Of a DNA stretch of 64,000 nt, positions 1 through 11,879 are shown piece after piece (position 1 is the first letter of the stretch; each line of letters starts with the position of its first letter). The DNA is taken from assembly GCF_024139115.2 (NCBI RefSeq), contig NC_085140.1:42750180-42814179 (forward strand), written 5' to 3'. This DNA is from Armigeres subalbatus (Eukaryota; Arthropoda; Insecta; Diptera; Culicidae). The translations under genes and the position numbers were made by a program. A model generated the notes under the pieces. It did not search any database. It worked only from the letters and a program-made list of their open reading frames with translations, and was not told the DNA's origin.

Positions 1-94
1 CACCGCCTCCTGTGCTGCCTCCGCCGTTACTGCCGCTGCCATGGCCACGCGGTTTGTAGTTGGAGCTTATCCGGAAAGCCTTGGTTAGGGACCC
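1..94 (-). CDS. Partial host exon, Gly/Ser-rich, runs off the left edge
   Basis: Read on the minus strand, a pyrimidine-rich tract (about 95-122) ends in CACAG at 95-99, a good splice acceptor. Directly after it, one of three frames stays open to the window edge: 31 codons starting GSLTKAFRISSNYKPRG and continuing into a Gly/Ser/Asn/Thr-rich low-complexity run. The other two frames stop within the exon. I do not recognise the protein; the basic segment followed by a glycine-serine linker is typical of intracellular or regulatory proteins with disordered regions, but that is inference. The gene would continue to the left, beyond the window, and its upstream exons should lie to the right on the minus strand. 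None is obvious, so much of the window could be one of its introns. Confidence 0.5.
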
Positions 95-3000
95 CTGTGC
101 GGAACAGAAGAAGAGTGGAAAACCATTATTTTCTGGTATTATAGAGTCAGAGAGGTGTTGATTTTTATGAACATTCTTTTTTTCAGTAGTTAAAACGGGT
201 TACATATACGGTAACAGGCTATGGAAGAAATCATGTTTCAAAATTTCTCAATATTGCTTATCTAAATGGAAGATCGTCTTTCAACATGTCATTTTAAGCT
301 TTCAAGAGAATTGATATGGAAATATAATTTTTTATTCAGAAGTTTGGAACAACGAAAGCGAGACATTTGGCAGAGACATTTGTAATGCAACACATGATTT
401 GAATTACAAAAGAACATCTCCTTCGTTGGGAGTCGAGAGTTCAAATTCTTATCCAACTCCAATAGTACTGCTAAAACAAGTGAGTTAATGGGGTGGAGAT
501 GGATATATTATCGAGCCCATATTTCGTGTTATAACAAATTTTTGAATACACATAGCGTTATAAGCGAAAGAAAATTTAAACAGTCATGCAATTCGCACAG
601 AAACGTGAACGATATAGTTAAATAGAATAATCCGAACTAGTAGAGTTATCCTTCCTGCGTTTCAAAATTCTCATTGAGTAGCCAGTTTCCTTTGATTTCG
701 TGTTTTTTTTGTTAAATTTTTATTTATGGCTACGGATGGTATAGTGAATTTATGATTATGCTGTAACATTCCAATTGCTTGTGTAAACCACGTAATGTTA
801 CTTCCCTTTATCAGATCTGGAGAAGCAACACTGGACCAGTACTGGTAGTTTTCGTGATCGTCATGTGAAAGCAAAAACAGAGGTAGGGTAATTGATTCGA
901 TGGTTGTGGGTGTACCAATTGTTGCAGTAGTCCATGTTATCAAATATTAAATATTAACAATATAGTCCACTCTTGTGGAAATCAGGCGAACACGCGGTTC
1001 AGCGCTCCAACGGATGGCGGTCGAACTATTTTGAACGCGTCGACGCGCGTCATTACTTGTTACTCCCTGCATCGCGGCACATACTAAAACGCGTCGTCGC
1101 ACGCCAATGTCTTCAACTTATTTTGTAAACAAACATTGTTTTATCGATTCCATATTTTTTTTATTCTGTTAGTTCTATTTTGCTCTCATTTTGCCATTTT
1201 GATTGAAATTCCGAGCATGACTCATATTCAAAACTCTGTCTTTTTCATACTATTATGAGACCAATTCCAGTCTTTACCTTTCATTCGAAAAATCTTTGAA
1301 AATTTTAATTTTTTGTAAGACAACGCCATTGTTCTGAACATGAGTTATGGTTGGAATTTAAGCCAGAATGGGATTAACTCACTTTGAATGAAAATACCTG
1401 TTTATATCATATAATTATGAAAGTATTGTTTTGGAAATATTTTCTCTTTATTTTATTTCTTTCAAAATAAACTGTTTGCTTATCACGTATATTAGGGTAC
1501 TACGGTGCTTTACTGAACCAATTGTCTCATCCAGTTGCACTGCGCGTCAGATCTTGCAGATTGTGCTTCCGATAAAAAAAACTTATCAGTTTTTTGTTGT
1601 TGATACGTTATGCAACAGCCCAACTTCTGGATGTTGCACTAATGCTCAGACAAGGCAGGAATCAATTCATCCGCAAAGGAACGTAGGAGAACAGCTGAAT
1701 CCGGAAGAAACTCAACGTATAGATCGGATCGTTTTTCAGCAGATAAGCGAATGTCAACGTTTCCCACGTGAGATTGTTGAAGAGGGTTCCAAATCAGGTC
1801 AGTGCATCTGATGGTTCCGGTACAAGTTGCATCGAAAAACAGCAGCAAAGATCCGATAGCCCGGAAGAGATTCAATTTGACGAAGCAGGATATGACAGAA
1901 TACCGACTTGATGGAACAGGAGAATGTATGCGAGACGCTGCCTAAATGAGTTTTTTTGGAAATAATGCGAAAGAGCAAAAATTGAAACCATAGTGATGGA
2001 AGGAAGCTTTGAGAAAAAATGACGTTTCAATACTGCCCTGAAAAACAATAAAAACGCAGGGCCCACTTGATTTTTTTTTAGAAAGTTGGTTAGACTTTTC
2101 GTCACAAGTTGGCGTTGCTGTCGGAACAATCTGTTCACCAAATGATAATATGGGATATTGAGAAGTGGGCTATCTTGTACTTAAATTTCTTTGATGTTAT
2201 GCCAAATCATGTAGTAACCTACATGATCTATCGTTTGTTTGATATGTCAACACACTATTCGAAGAGAAACAGCTGTACGGAACATATCAAAAATAGGAAT
2301 ACTGTACCATTGGTGGTTTAATTTCAGAGCACAATTATGAATATTGTTGCGATGTTTTCCCGACTGTAAAAAAAAGTAAATTCGATAGATTTTGGGATAC
2401 ACCCACAAGGTAAGCGGAACAAAAAATGTATCGTTTTTAAGAAACAGTGAGGGAAAGTGCTTATTACCTCTACTATTGGGTCATTTACCCTATTTTCATT
2501 TTGAAGTGAATCACTTCAAGTGATTAAATGAAAATATAGCGTGCACCCAGTCAACTGTCACATTACAAGCACTCATGATGGGAATGTTGCTTAGTTTTGA
2601 AAATTATAGTGGTTTTAATAGATCTGTGCAAACAACGATGACTAGTCGATAAAATGATTGCATTGTTTGATTCGTTTTCATGAAATAAAAATCCATGAAA
2701 ATTTGGCGAATCTCCTTTCATTGTTTATGTTTTCTTTGAGAGCGAAAGAGGGTTAAATGTAAAAATCGCTTCTCTCAATTAAAATGGATTTATCAGTACT
2801 GCACTGGACCATACCTTTGAGGGATTCGATTGTTTAGTGTATTTGCTTTTCCATTTCACATAAGAACATTGGGTGGGTAGATTGTACCCCGTTTGGTATA
2901 ATATCGTTTGACATAAAGCTGTTTGGCATAATTATGAAAAAGAACCTGTGTGAATAATAAGTAAGATTTGTCAAGCCATTCAGTTACGTTGTTTCCACCA

Positions 3001-3463
3001 TATGGGCAATTCATGATAATTTGAAATAGGATTGTATGGCGTGGCAAATTAAGAATATAGAAGCTTCCTGTAAAAACGGGAACATTTTAAATGTTGACAT
3101 ACATGACAGCAAGATAAATAGAAATAAATTAATTTGACATTGGTGGCTTTTTTTATTTTCATGTAAGAGTATGCTAGAAAACTCATTTCTTACTTTTGTT
3201 AAGAAAGGAATTCATATTCTCTCATGGGTTATAAAAAGTTGTTTTTAAGAAATAATATTTCGCGCTCCCCAAAACGCTCATACATGCAGACATCACTTCT
3301 ATTTGTCAAGCTGAGTCTATTGGTATATCGTATTATGGAACTCCAGGCCTTCTGTCAGGTCATATGTTCTCTTTCTGGACAGGACTGATTCATGTTTTGA
3401 AATAAAGAATAAAGGAGTGGATAAATGAATAATTTTTAAAAAAGATTCATTTTGAAAAATGGA
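95..3463. other. No gene recognised; probable intron or intergenic DNA
   Basis: AT-rich sequence with frequent stops in all frames. The longest open stretches (1431-1811 plus, 1639-1875 minus, 1872-2141 minus) have no recognisable domain and no paired splice signals. A short run near 2893-2935 repeats a GTTTGGYATAAT-like word three times. I see nothing else supportable. Confidence 0.5.
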
Positions 3464-3745
3464 TTATATTTTTGCTTGCCTTAAACGTAGCAAATGCATC
3501 CTTCCAAAACAGGGATCATATCTCCCCTTCGTCGAACCGAGCAAATATGTTAATTGAAAGAATGAGTCATTAGCCTCTCTGGCTTTTGCTGGAAAAATGC
3601 ATCCATCGAAAGAAGGCATATCTTGCATTGTCTTAAACAAAGCAAATGCCTGAATTGGAAGAAGGACCCATCTGCCGGGCAAATGCATCCTTTGAAAGAA
3701 GGAACCATATCTTCACGGACAGAAAATTGTTCCAATTGAATCTAT
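3464..3745. repeat. Degenerate tandem repeat, unit about 100 bp (copy 1)
   Basis: Two to three diverged units share the landmarks GCAAATGCATCCTT, a GAAAGAAGG run, CATATCTCCCCTTG and CTTAAACCGAGCAAATG, in the same order. The same landmarks recur in the array at 5440-5790. Short open frames here (minus 3464-3735) are by-products of the repetition. Confidence 0.65.
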
Positions 3746-5434
3746 AATATCGTTTATTGTATTTAAATGACTAATATTATTGGATTCATATCTATGTTTA
3801 TTGATTTTATAATATTAGTTCACATGAATACGATGTAAAATAATGTTTGTTTTGAAAATCGAATTTACAATAATAATATTGTTGAAATAATAAAATTTAT
3901 TTTTATTTCAAAAAAGTTTCTTTTTAATTTAACGTGTTGTTACTCGTGGTCATCCTGGACAAAAACCGCATCGAATAGTATAATTTAAAGAAACGCGAAC
4001 GTAACGCGTCAAGAAAAAAAATAAAAACCACTCATCTGTCATCTCTGCAGTTCCTAATTCGAAGGAAGTGCAACAACTTGAATTTAAATTCAGATTTCCT
4101 ATCGAAAGAGATCCGTGATACGATCGGTCATCCATTTGTCCTTGGCTATTCCTTCAATAGTAAGTATACTTATTCATAAAGACAATCGTGAAAACATATC
4201 AATTCATCAACAATTTAAAAAACTTATTTTAGTTGCCCTGCATCAACGACTCAATTCGATGGAAATTGATATGTAATCACTTTCAATTAGACTAACGCTA
4301 ATTCATTTATGTGCCTATTGAGATTCTCACGTCCGAATGTGTGAGTGGCGATAAAAGGAAAACAAACACTCCTAGATGGTGCTACTCAGCAAAGTTTGGG
4401 TAAAAATGAGTATATTTTTCATATATTTTTTGACTCCTTCGCAACCATTGTGATGACTCGATCAATTTTGAGGTTATGAGCAGAAGGAAAACAAACATGT
4501 ATTTACACATGCCGAATTGCACATCAGTGTGCGAGCGTTAAACGTCACTCATCTCTATAGAATTCCCGGAGTAACAGTCAACGATGAAGCAAACTCCCAA
4601 AAACAAACGATGGTTGACAAGTGCATCGACGTACCTAAAAAAATCGGTTCCAACTGTTCCAGCATGCCCCTTGCTCCCATTAGCTACTGGGCTTATGATG
4701 TCACCAAGGATTTCATAACAAAGATGTGTCGGAAAATCACAAACTACCAGTGATGTAGGAAAATCGAAAACGAAAACATGTGAGTACAGTTTTAAGGCAC
4801 CTTTACATAAAAATCCTATCTGCTTTGTTCCTGACGAAGTACTATTTTTCTATTTTCTAGAATTATTCCGAGGTGACGTATAGAATAAATTTGGCCTGGG
4901 AGACAATGCTGAGTCTGAAGCCTTATGTCCATTTACCTGGCGATATAATGAATCAAGTTTTGAATCATATTATGTGAGTATAATAAGCATATATGTATGC
5001 AAAAATGAAAAATATATGCATCAGAACAGTTAAACGTTTCGCCAGTTAAAAGAAAGAATTTGAAAGAAAATGCTAAAAGTATATTACATTTATTTTTATT
5101 TCAAAAATAAAATGCTTATAATAATAATAATAATATAATTAAAACAACAATATTTTGATTACATTTCCTATGATAATTTGAATTTGAAACAATAAACAAT
5201 CTCTTTTTAAAATAACAATTATGTGCACGGTTAACATGACGTTACAGCGTTACTGCAAAACCGAAGATTCAAACCACCCAATACCCGTATGAAATCAAAT
5301 ATATTTTCTTTTAATTTCAACAATATGATTTTATACTTGATGTTGAAAACAAAAAGAATTTCTTATTACCGCCAAAACAATGTGAAATTCTTTTTAAATT
5401 TACATCAAATATTATTAGTTTTACAAGAGTTTTT

Positions 5435-5790
5435 TCTGCGTGTTCTATGGCCGTCTGTCGAGAAGATGCATCCTTTAAAAGAAGGGATCATATTCTACAT
5501 TACTTTTAATCGAGTAGATGTTTGAATTGAAAACAGGAACCATATCGTCGTTTGCCTTCTGATAGGCAAATGTATTCTTAGAAAGAATTGATCATATCTT
5601 CTCTTGCCTTAAACTAAGCAAATGTTTGAATTGAATAGGGGAGCCATGTCGTATTTTGCCTTCTGACGGTCAAATGCATCCTTAGAAAGAAGCGATGATA
5701 TCTCCCCTTGCCTTAAACCGAGCAATTGCCTTAATTGAACAACTGAATCATATCCGCTCTTGCCATGCACCTTTTTTGTGTTAAAAAAAA
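5435..5790. repeat. Tandem repeat of about 106 bp (copy 2), three units
   Basis: Successive units start near 5533, 5640 and 5746 with GGAACCATATCG or a close variant, giving a period of about 106 bp. Each unit carries TTGCCTTCTGA, GCAAATGCATCCTTAGAAAG and CTTGCCTTAAACYRAGCAA. It is the same family as the array at 3464-3745, about 2 kb away and in the same orientation. Confidence 0.7.
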
Positions 5791-5797
5791 GGAATTA

Positions 5798-6335
5798 TAG
5801 GGAGTGAGTGCTAGTAATGGACCCCTTTAAAGAGAGAAATTTACTTCAATCGCTTCACTAGAGTCAGACTCACGACATATTGCCATTCTGTAGCACCAGA
5901 TGACAAGTATCAGTTATATATGTACATAAAACATGCTAAAACATTCATTTTTACTACTAAAATAAGTATTTTAAAATAATGTAGCCAGATTGCCTATTAT
6001 GGCCACCCCCGGGACCATAATACGCAACATCGAGTTTGTTTACATAAACGTATTATGGTCCCCCCATTTGATTTACATGTTCCTGTTGCCTATTATGGAC
6101 CCCCCTTGTGTGCTAGTAATGGACACTCTAACATATTTACTTTTACAAATTAGTTTATATAACTTAATTTTAGTATCCCAAGCCAAAACAATTGCATGGA
6201 ACAACTACCCTAATATGTGAAGCAACTTTATCCTATGAAAATTTGCAGGAAACCGTTGATTCCAGCGTTAACTTTTGGTTTTTGTTCAGGGGGTCCATTA
6301 TACGCACGGGTCCATTACTAGCACTTACTTCCCTA
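5798..6335. mobile_element. TA-flanked inverted-repeat element (MITE-like), 0.54 kb
   Basis: The left end, TA followed by GGGAGTGAGTGCTAGTAATG, is the inverted complement of the right end near 6308-6335, with one 1-nt gap over about 27 bp. TA dinucleotides sit at both ends, as with Tc1/mariner-type target duplications. The interior repeats the word TATTATGGACCCC (or TAGTAATGGAC) at about seven places in both orientations, at 5811, 6000, 6015, 6050, 6090, 6110 and 6293. No transposase frame is present, so it is non-autonomous. The family name is unknown to me. Confidence 0.75.
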
Positions 6336-6920
6336 CTTTGCTTACAACAATCCGATTTTGACAAAACCGGGACCATCGGACGCTGAAAATTTTCTGACCT
6401 AATTTTAAATTTCAGGCTGTTTCACGGGCACCCGAGATATTCTGGATTTTTTCGCGGGTATGTTAAAAATGCATTTTTTCCACTGCTTGTCATTTTATGT
6501 CACGTTTACTTTCATCATGTTTCATGCTTTCTCCAGAAACTACAACTCATTTGTAGACCAATGCTGGCTGCAGAACAAGCATCCGTCAGCAGTACTCAGA
6601 TATATGACCACTTCTTGTCTTGCAACGTTTGTGCGAGAGCTGTGCATCTTTTTTACCATTTATCTCCTTGTCAATTAAAAGCGAATTCTGCAAAAGCTGC
6701 CTAAAAATTTAAAATATAATGTTGTATTTTTAAAATCCTTGAACTCTGATTGGAAGTTCAGAATAAATTTTAAAATTTTAGTTTCGATGTCCACAGAAAT
6801 AATAATATAGATTTAGCAAAGTGATCACTTTGTGCCTTAGTCGATTCTTGATAATTTTTATACGACTGACATACACAGTCAGCCTAAGCTCATACAAAGA
6901 GAAAGTTGAAACGGAAAACA

Positions 6921-7108
6921 TCATTCAGCCGAAAGCGATATAAGGTCAAAGTAACAAAAACAGAATGTTATTTGGCTGAAATAATCGTTTGGTAGCAAGA
7001 CCGAAAATGTCGCTTGACCAAACCGTAGTTTTGGCAGAATTGTTCGTTTGATAAAAAAGGCAATTTGGCTGAAAGTGTCCTTCGGTCTTTTAGCCGAAAA
7101 TGAAGTTT
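6921..7108. repeat. GGCCGAA/GGCTGAA-type short repeats, left part of a block
   Basis: Irregular repetition of words such as TTTGGCTGAAA, TTCGGTC and CAGCCGAAA, spaced about 20 bp apart. The same words resume at 9165-9370, on the other side of the R1-like element, so the two parts probably formed one block before that insertion. Confidence 0.6.
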
Positions 7109-7174
7109 TTTTTTTTATAGAGGGATGAAGGCAAATCTGCAAACAGACACCTGAAATTATCACTCAGGGAGTGG

Positions 7175-9075
7175 GGTTACCGGAACGCCGGACCCACTAA
7201 ACTCACCCAAGGAACGGAAGGCTACTTGAGTTACCCTCTCTACTAATACTCTGGTTCCAACAGGAACTGCCTCCCAGCATTACTTCTTGGGGATAGGCAG
7301 TACTTAATGTACTCGCTCACACAGGCCCTCATCCCGTATGAGGCTTACTTGGGTGCTCTCTCTAACATACCCTCTGACACACCTTGACACTCTTTCTGAC
7401 ACACCATATGATGTGGGACTTACTTAGGTTCTCACTTCTGACATGCCATGCGAGGCTGACTTGGGTGCTCGCCCTTAACATACCATGATAGTCTGACTTG
7501 GATGCTCACTCTACTCTCCTCTGCCATGCCTCGAGGTACCAATAGTTTTACGTTACGACCCACCAACCTCGGCATGTGCAGTCCATACTAACACCTATGC
7601 GCTCACTCTTCTCCCATGCCTCGTGGTGGCGACTACGGTTGCTGATCGCGTGTGCTGCGGTCAGTTCTACCTCGCGAATTGACTCCCCGTAGACCTCCAA
7701 GGTTACGTCATCTGCGAAGCCGACGATCTTAACACCAGGAGAGAACTTTAGCTTCAGAACCCCGTCATACGTAAGGTTCCATTGTACCGGGCCCAGTATT
7801 GAAACTTGCGGAACTCCTGCGGTAAAAGGTACGCTTCTCTGAACGGCATCGGTCTCGTATAATAGTACACGGTTCTGGAAATAGCTTTCCAAAATCCGTT
7901 ACAGGCTAAGCCGGTGTAACGAGAGCGCAATGGCATCCCAGCTTGCGCTGTTGAATGCGTTCTTCACATCAAATGTCACTAACGCACAGTATCGAATACC
8001 TCGCCTTTTTTGTTGGATCGCTATCTCGCCGGTCTTTACCACCGAGTTAATAGCGTCCAACGTGGACTTACCCTTGCGAAAACCGAACTGATTGCTTGAC
8101 AGGCCGTTCGTACCCTCTGAGTACGGATCAGCCTGTTGAGGCGGCTTCCCGGCCTTCGGCAACAACATTTTCCATCTTTCGGGAAATCTACACTCATCTA
8201 GGCATATTTGCATAGCCAGCCTGAACATGTTCGGGTTCGCTATGATTGCTGCCTTGAGAGCTCCAGAGCTTTGTTCGTTACCAGGGATTTGGCCACCGCG
8301 AGTAACTCTCCGTGCGTCACCGGAGCCACCATTTCGGCTGCACCCATATTGCCTTGCGGTGCAGGAGGCCAGGGACTTGTGGCTCAGGACGGGAAGAGTA
8401 CCTCGATAATCCTCGCCAACCTATCCGGGACCGTTCGGGGGGTGAAGAGCTCCCTTTGGTCTTGGCCATCACTATCCTGTAGGCGTCACCCAACGGATTC
8501 GCGTTGGCTCCTTCGCATAGGTTGTCGAAACACGCTCTCTTACTGCTCTTGATGGTAAAAGGCCAGTTTCGCAGCTCGAAACATTTCACGGCGGTCCGCT
8601 CTTTTATCTTCGGTGCGGGCACGTTGCATCCTTCGTCTAGCCTTGAGGCAAGTTGATCGAAGGGCCGCAATCTCGGGACTCCACCAGTATACCGGCCGTC
8701 TGCCATTTCTCGGCAGGGTTTTCCTCGGCATGGTGGCGTCACACGCGCGTGATAGGACAGCTACCAACGCATCCCTGCTTAGACCTTCAGTGTTGGCTTC
8801 CAGTCCCAGGGCCGCGGTGAAAGCTTCGCTGTTTAAGTAATCGGTTCTCCACCCACTGACCTGAAAGGGATCCCCGGACCTCGGATGTTGCACGCCATAG
8901 TTGATTTTGAAGCGAATTGCTAGGTGATCACTATGGGTGTAACCCTTGTCCACCTTCCAGTCCAAATCTGGTGCCAGACCAGGACTGACAAACGATACGT
9001 CAATCCATGACTCGACCTCGTTCCTTCTGAACGTGCTAGCGGAACAATCATTGACTAGCACTGCGTCGAGCTTTG
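7175..9075 (-). mobile_element. R1-like non-LTR retrotransposon, 5'-truncated and decayed
   Basis: Minus strand. The segment 9061-8540 encodes the C-terminal part of an endonuclease (THSDHLAI motif near residue 43 of the 173-residue frame) and the start of the linker. The segments 8228-7899 and 7892-7548 encode reverse transcriptase pieces: FGFRKGKSTLDA, TFDVKNAFNSASW (motif A region) and GFADDVTLEVYGES (motif C, ADD present). Frameshifts separate these frames. The NAFNSASW and VYGES context resembles the R1 group more than Jockey or RTE; this is family knowledge, not a search result. The element lacks its 5' end, including any ORF1. Its low-coordinate end, 7175-7560, is non-coding and contains a short tandem repeat. 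It sits inside a GGCC-type repeat block. Confidence 0.7.
7340..7535. repeat. Short tandem repeat of about 37-50 bp at the 3' end of the R1-like element
   Basis: Words of the form ACTTGGGTGCTC and ACATACCMTGA recur at about 7345, 7420, 7460 and 7497, interrupted by diverged sequence. It probably belongs to the 3' untranslated region of the R1-like element at 7175-9075. Confidence 0.5.
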
Positions 9076-9164
9076 CTAGCGCCTCTAGTAACGCTTGATC
9101 TTTTTGATTGGTTGGTGCAGCGGCTGCCCCACTCCACTGCCCAAGCGTTAAAACCTCCTGTCAT

Positions 9165-9372
9165 TATTCTGTCAAACGACCATTTCGGCCAAACTGCATT
9201 TTTGGCCAAACGACTTTTTAGACTAATTGGCCAGGTCGGCCAAATAGGTTTCGGCCTAATGGTATGTTCGTCCGAATGGCATATTCTGCAAAAAAAAAAA
9301 AACATTCGGCAAATGGCCTTCGGTCAAATGCCTTCCGGCTGAATGAGTTTCGGCCAAACTGCTTTTCCCCTA
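9165..9372. repeat. GGCCAAA-type short repeats, right part of the block
   Basis: About ten copies of TTCGGCCAAA or close variants (for example GGCCAAACTGC, CGGTCAAATGCC), spaced 15-25 bp apart, with an interrupting A13 run near 9290. The words match those at 6921-7108 and 50705-51690. Because the core GGCC is palindromic, orientation is ambiguous. Confidence 0.65.
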
Positions 9373-9732
9373 TGGCCTTATCACAGCTTGACGATTGGAG
9401 CTGCTTCCCGATTTGGATTTGATTGCACTTTTATCAAATTGCGATAAGCTTGTTTTGATAACTTATAGCAATTGAGAGAAATTTTGGGTAAGACGGTATA
9501 ATATGCCCCCCTCTAAGGCAACTCCTTGATAACTTTTTACTTTTCAACGCAATTTTTGCAAATTTTGTGTTATTTGGTAGTCCAGGAAGTCGAAAATGCA
9601 TTGCCCGTGAGTAGTCATATAAAAATATTTCAGTTAACATGTAATAAAGCTTTTTGAAAAGTCGTGAAAAATGAATTTTAAAAGTGCCTGGGCAATACGC
9701 CCCACCTCAACCAAAGACGTTTAATTGCCCTT

Positions 9733-9862
9733 CATTAGGGGCCATCCAGAAACCACGTGGTCATATTTTTGAAGATTTTCAACCCCCTCCCCCATGTGGT
9801 CTATCGTGGTCATTTGGCAGACCCCCTCCCCCTTTGACCACGTGGTTTTTTCAAGCACAAAA
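9733..9862. mobile_element. CACGTGG hairpin element (copy 1)
   Basis: The left end reads GGGGCCATCCAGAAACCACG, then TGGTC. The right end carries its partial complement, TTTGACCACGTGGTTTTTTC. C-rich tracts (CCCCCTCCCCC) and a TGTGGTCTATCGTGGTCATT core lie between. A matching element in the opposite orientation occurs at 21562-21672. It has no coding capacity and is probably a short non-autonomous inverted-repeat element. Confidence 0.6.
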
Positions 9863-10081
9863 TTATAAAAAAAACCTATGTAACTAAAACCTCTGGTTAA
9901 TCCGATCAATTTTGAAGATGGACAATTTCAACTGATTCAAGATCAAACTCAGACCCAGCTTGGGAATTATAAATTTTCATTATTTCGAAGATTTTTATGA
10001 TGTTATCATGTTGTAATGTGTATCAGGTTTTAGGTTATCTAGAACTCGCACACCTTCGATGCATCAGGAGGATACCAAAAA

Positions 10082-10375
10082 ATGCGGACTCGCCAATATG
10101 TTATAAAAATTTCGAGAAAAATTTGTAATGGTTTAGAAATTTTCCAAAATATCCCTATATTTTTTAATTTCTTTATTGGTGATTTTTTTAAATACATAAT
10201 TGCAATTTTTGCTTTTACAAGTGCTAATTTATTATTGTTTTGTGGAAAATTTTCAACTGTTTATGGAAATTTTGCATTATTTGCAGTAATTCTATATTTA
10301 TTTAATACTCATACCCTGATTTCTTTATTGGCAATTTCCAATTCTATTATGGAAAATTTCTATTTTTTTCTCTGA
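10082..10375. other. AT-rich stretch around 9863-10720 without a supportable gene
   Basis: A 97-codon open stretch here is composed almost entirely of Phe, Ile, Leu and Asn codons, as expected from AT-rich DNA. No start context, splice signals or domain is visible. The remainder of 9863-10720 shows nothing else I can support. Confidence 0.4.
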
Positions 10376-10726
10376 TAAATAATCTAGAGCTGGCTCATCT
10401 CTCAAAATTTCTAATTCTTCATTGAAATTTTATTTTGATATTGACTCGTGGAATCCAATGATGCCATACTAAACATATTTTCTCGGTCACTCTGATGTCT
10501 TTCGAATAATTTCCCAAGGAACTTCTATTCCATATTTCGAATATGCTTCAGTCAATGGTCTTTTCATAAGCGACTCATAAAAGAATGAATTTATTATAGA
10601 TCAATTATCATTTTGGAGTTCGGATCATTCGATTTATCCAATTAACCAAATTATGAATGATGTATGATATAATATCCCATTAGGTCCATTGGGTTGATAT
10701 GACAATTGTTATTTGTACAGCTACTA

Positions 10727-10808
10727 CACTGCCGTTCTACGCATAATCGTCCCATGTACATAGGAAATCCCAGCAAACATGGGACAAATATGCGTATGAC
10801 GGCAGTAC
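10727..10808. mobile_element. 80-bp hairpin, MITE-like
   Basis: The left arm CTGCCGTTCTACGCATAAT, then CGTCCCATGT, pairs with the right arm ACATGGGACAAATATGCGT, then ATGACGGCAG. The stem is about 28-30 bp with few mismatches and the loop about 20 nt. Adjacent sequence shows no clear target duplication. It could be a miniature element or the source of a short hairpin transcript. Confidence 0.6.
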
Positions 10809-11879
10809 AGACTTTTTAGTTAAAAAAATTATGTTGAGCTTTTTAATGGAATGTCTTTACTTGTCATAAGACGAGTTTGTACCTTCCCATTTAATTCCAC
10901 CACTTGATTGTTCCTTGACAGATACGTATTTCGACCTCAACAGTAAGATCGTCTTCAGTGTTTCGTACTTGACTCGACTTAGGTTATACACAACTTTTAG
11001 GTTTTAAAAAACGTCCTGGAAGTCGTATTGTTTGAACTACTTAATCATCCAAGTCCGTGAACCCAGTGCTTCTAAGGCCCTACAAAAAAGGCATAGTCAT
11101 TGTGCAGCTTGATGTTGACTCAAGATAATTTTGGGTACCTTGTCTCTTAGATCTCATGTTAATGGAAATTAGGATCATATGCTTATTTCATCGGATTGGG
11201 TACATACCGATGATGAGGACATTACAAATGTCATGATTGATCACCCGAGAAGTCGTGGGCTGAACTTGAGAGCAATCACTGGCTTAACGTTTAGGAAGAC
11301 CCATCTTATCTGAGTGTTCAGAATGATTCAAACATTTCAACTTCATTTGCATGCTCTTAGAATCGAAATCTTCCCAAAGTTTCGGATAACTGAGTTTTCA
11401 GGGTCAGTCAAATTTGAGCTCCCATATTTTTTTTTCTGTAAAACCAATATCTAGATGAACAATTTTACTGAAGAAAATGGTGGTCTAGCTCTCTTTTGTG
11501 ATTTAATAGACAATCTAAAACGCTGGGCATATATGACCCATCCGTCCTGAAAGGGTTGAGATTTGTTTTGGAATTCAATTTCAATCGTTATTATAACACT
11601 ATTTATTACCCTAGATTGTTTTAGGAATTGGAGTGTTTTTTTCTGGAACACTGCCACTTTTTTTCATATCGCCGGACTCTTCTTAGTTCTAAGACCCTTT
11701 TATGAATTTAAAAAGCATTTTATTTAGAATTTCATGTTGATTTTTTAAATGCAAACTTCTCTATGTCATAATCTTTTTCATTTGCACTACTAGAATTTTG
11801 TGCATTATTGATCGAAAAATTTAAAAATGCACCTAAATGTTCTAATTAGGCATGTATTGCTTGGATGAATTTTAAATTC

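Noticed and set aside
1431..1811. 126-codon plus-strand frame
   Set aside because: Overlaps an open frame on the other strand; first half is AT-driven; no motif.
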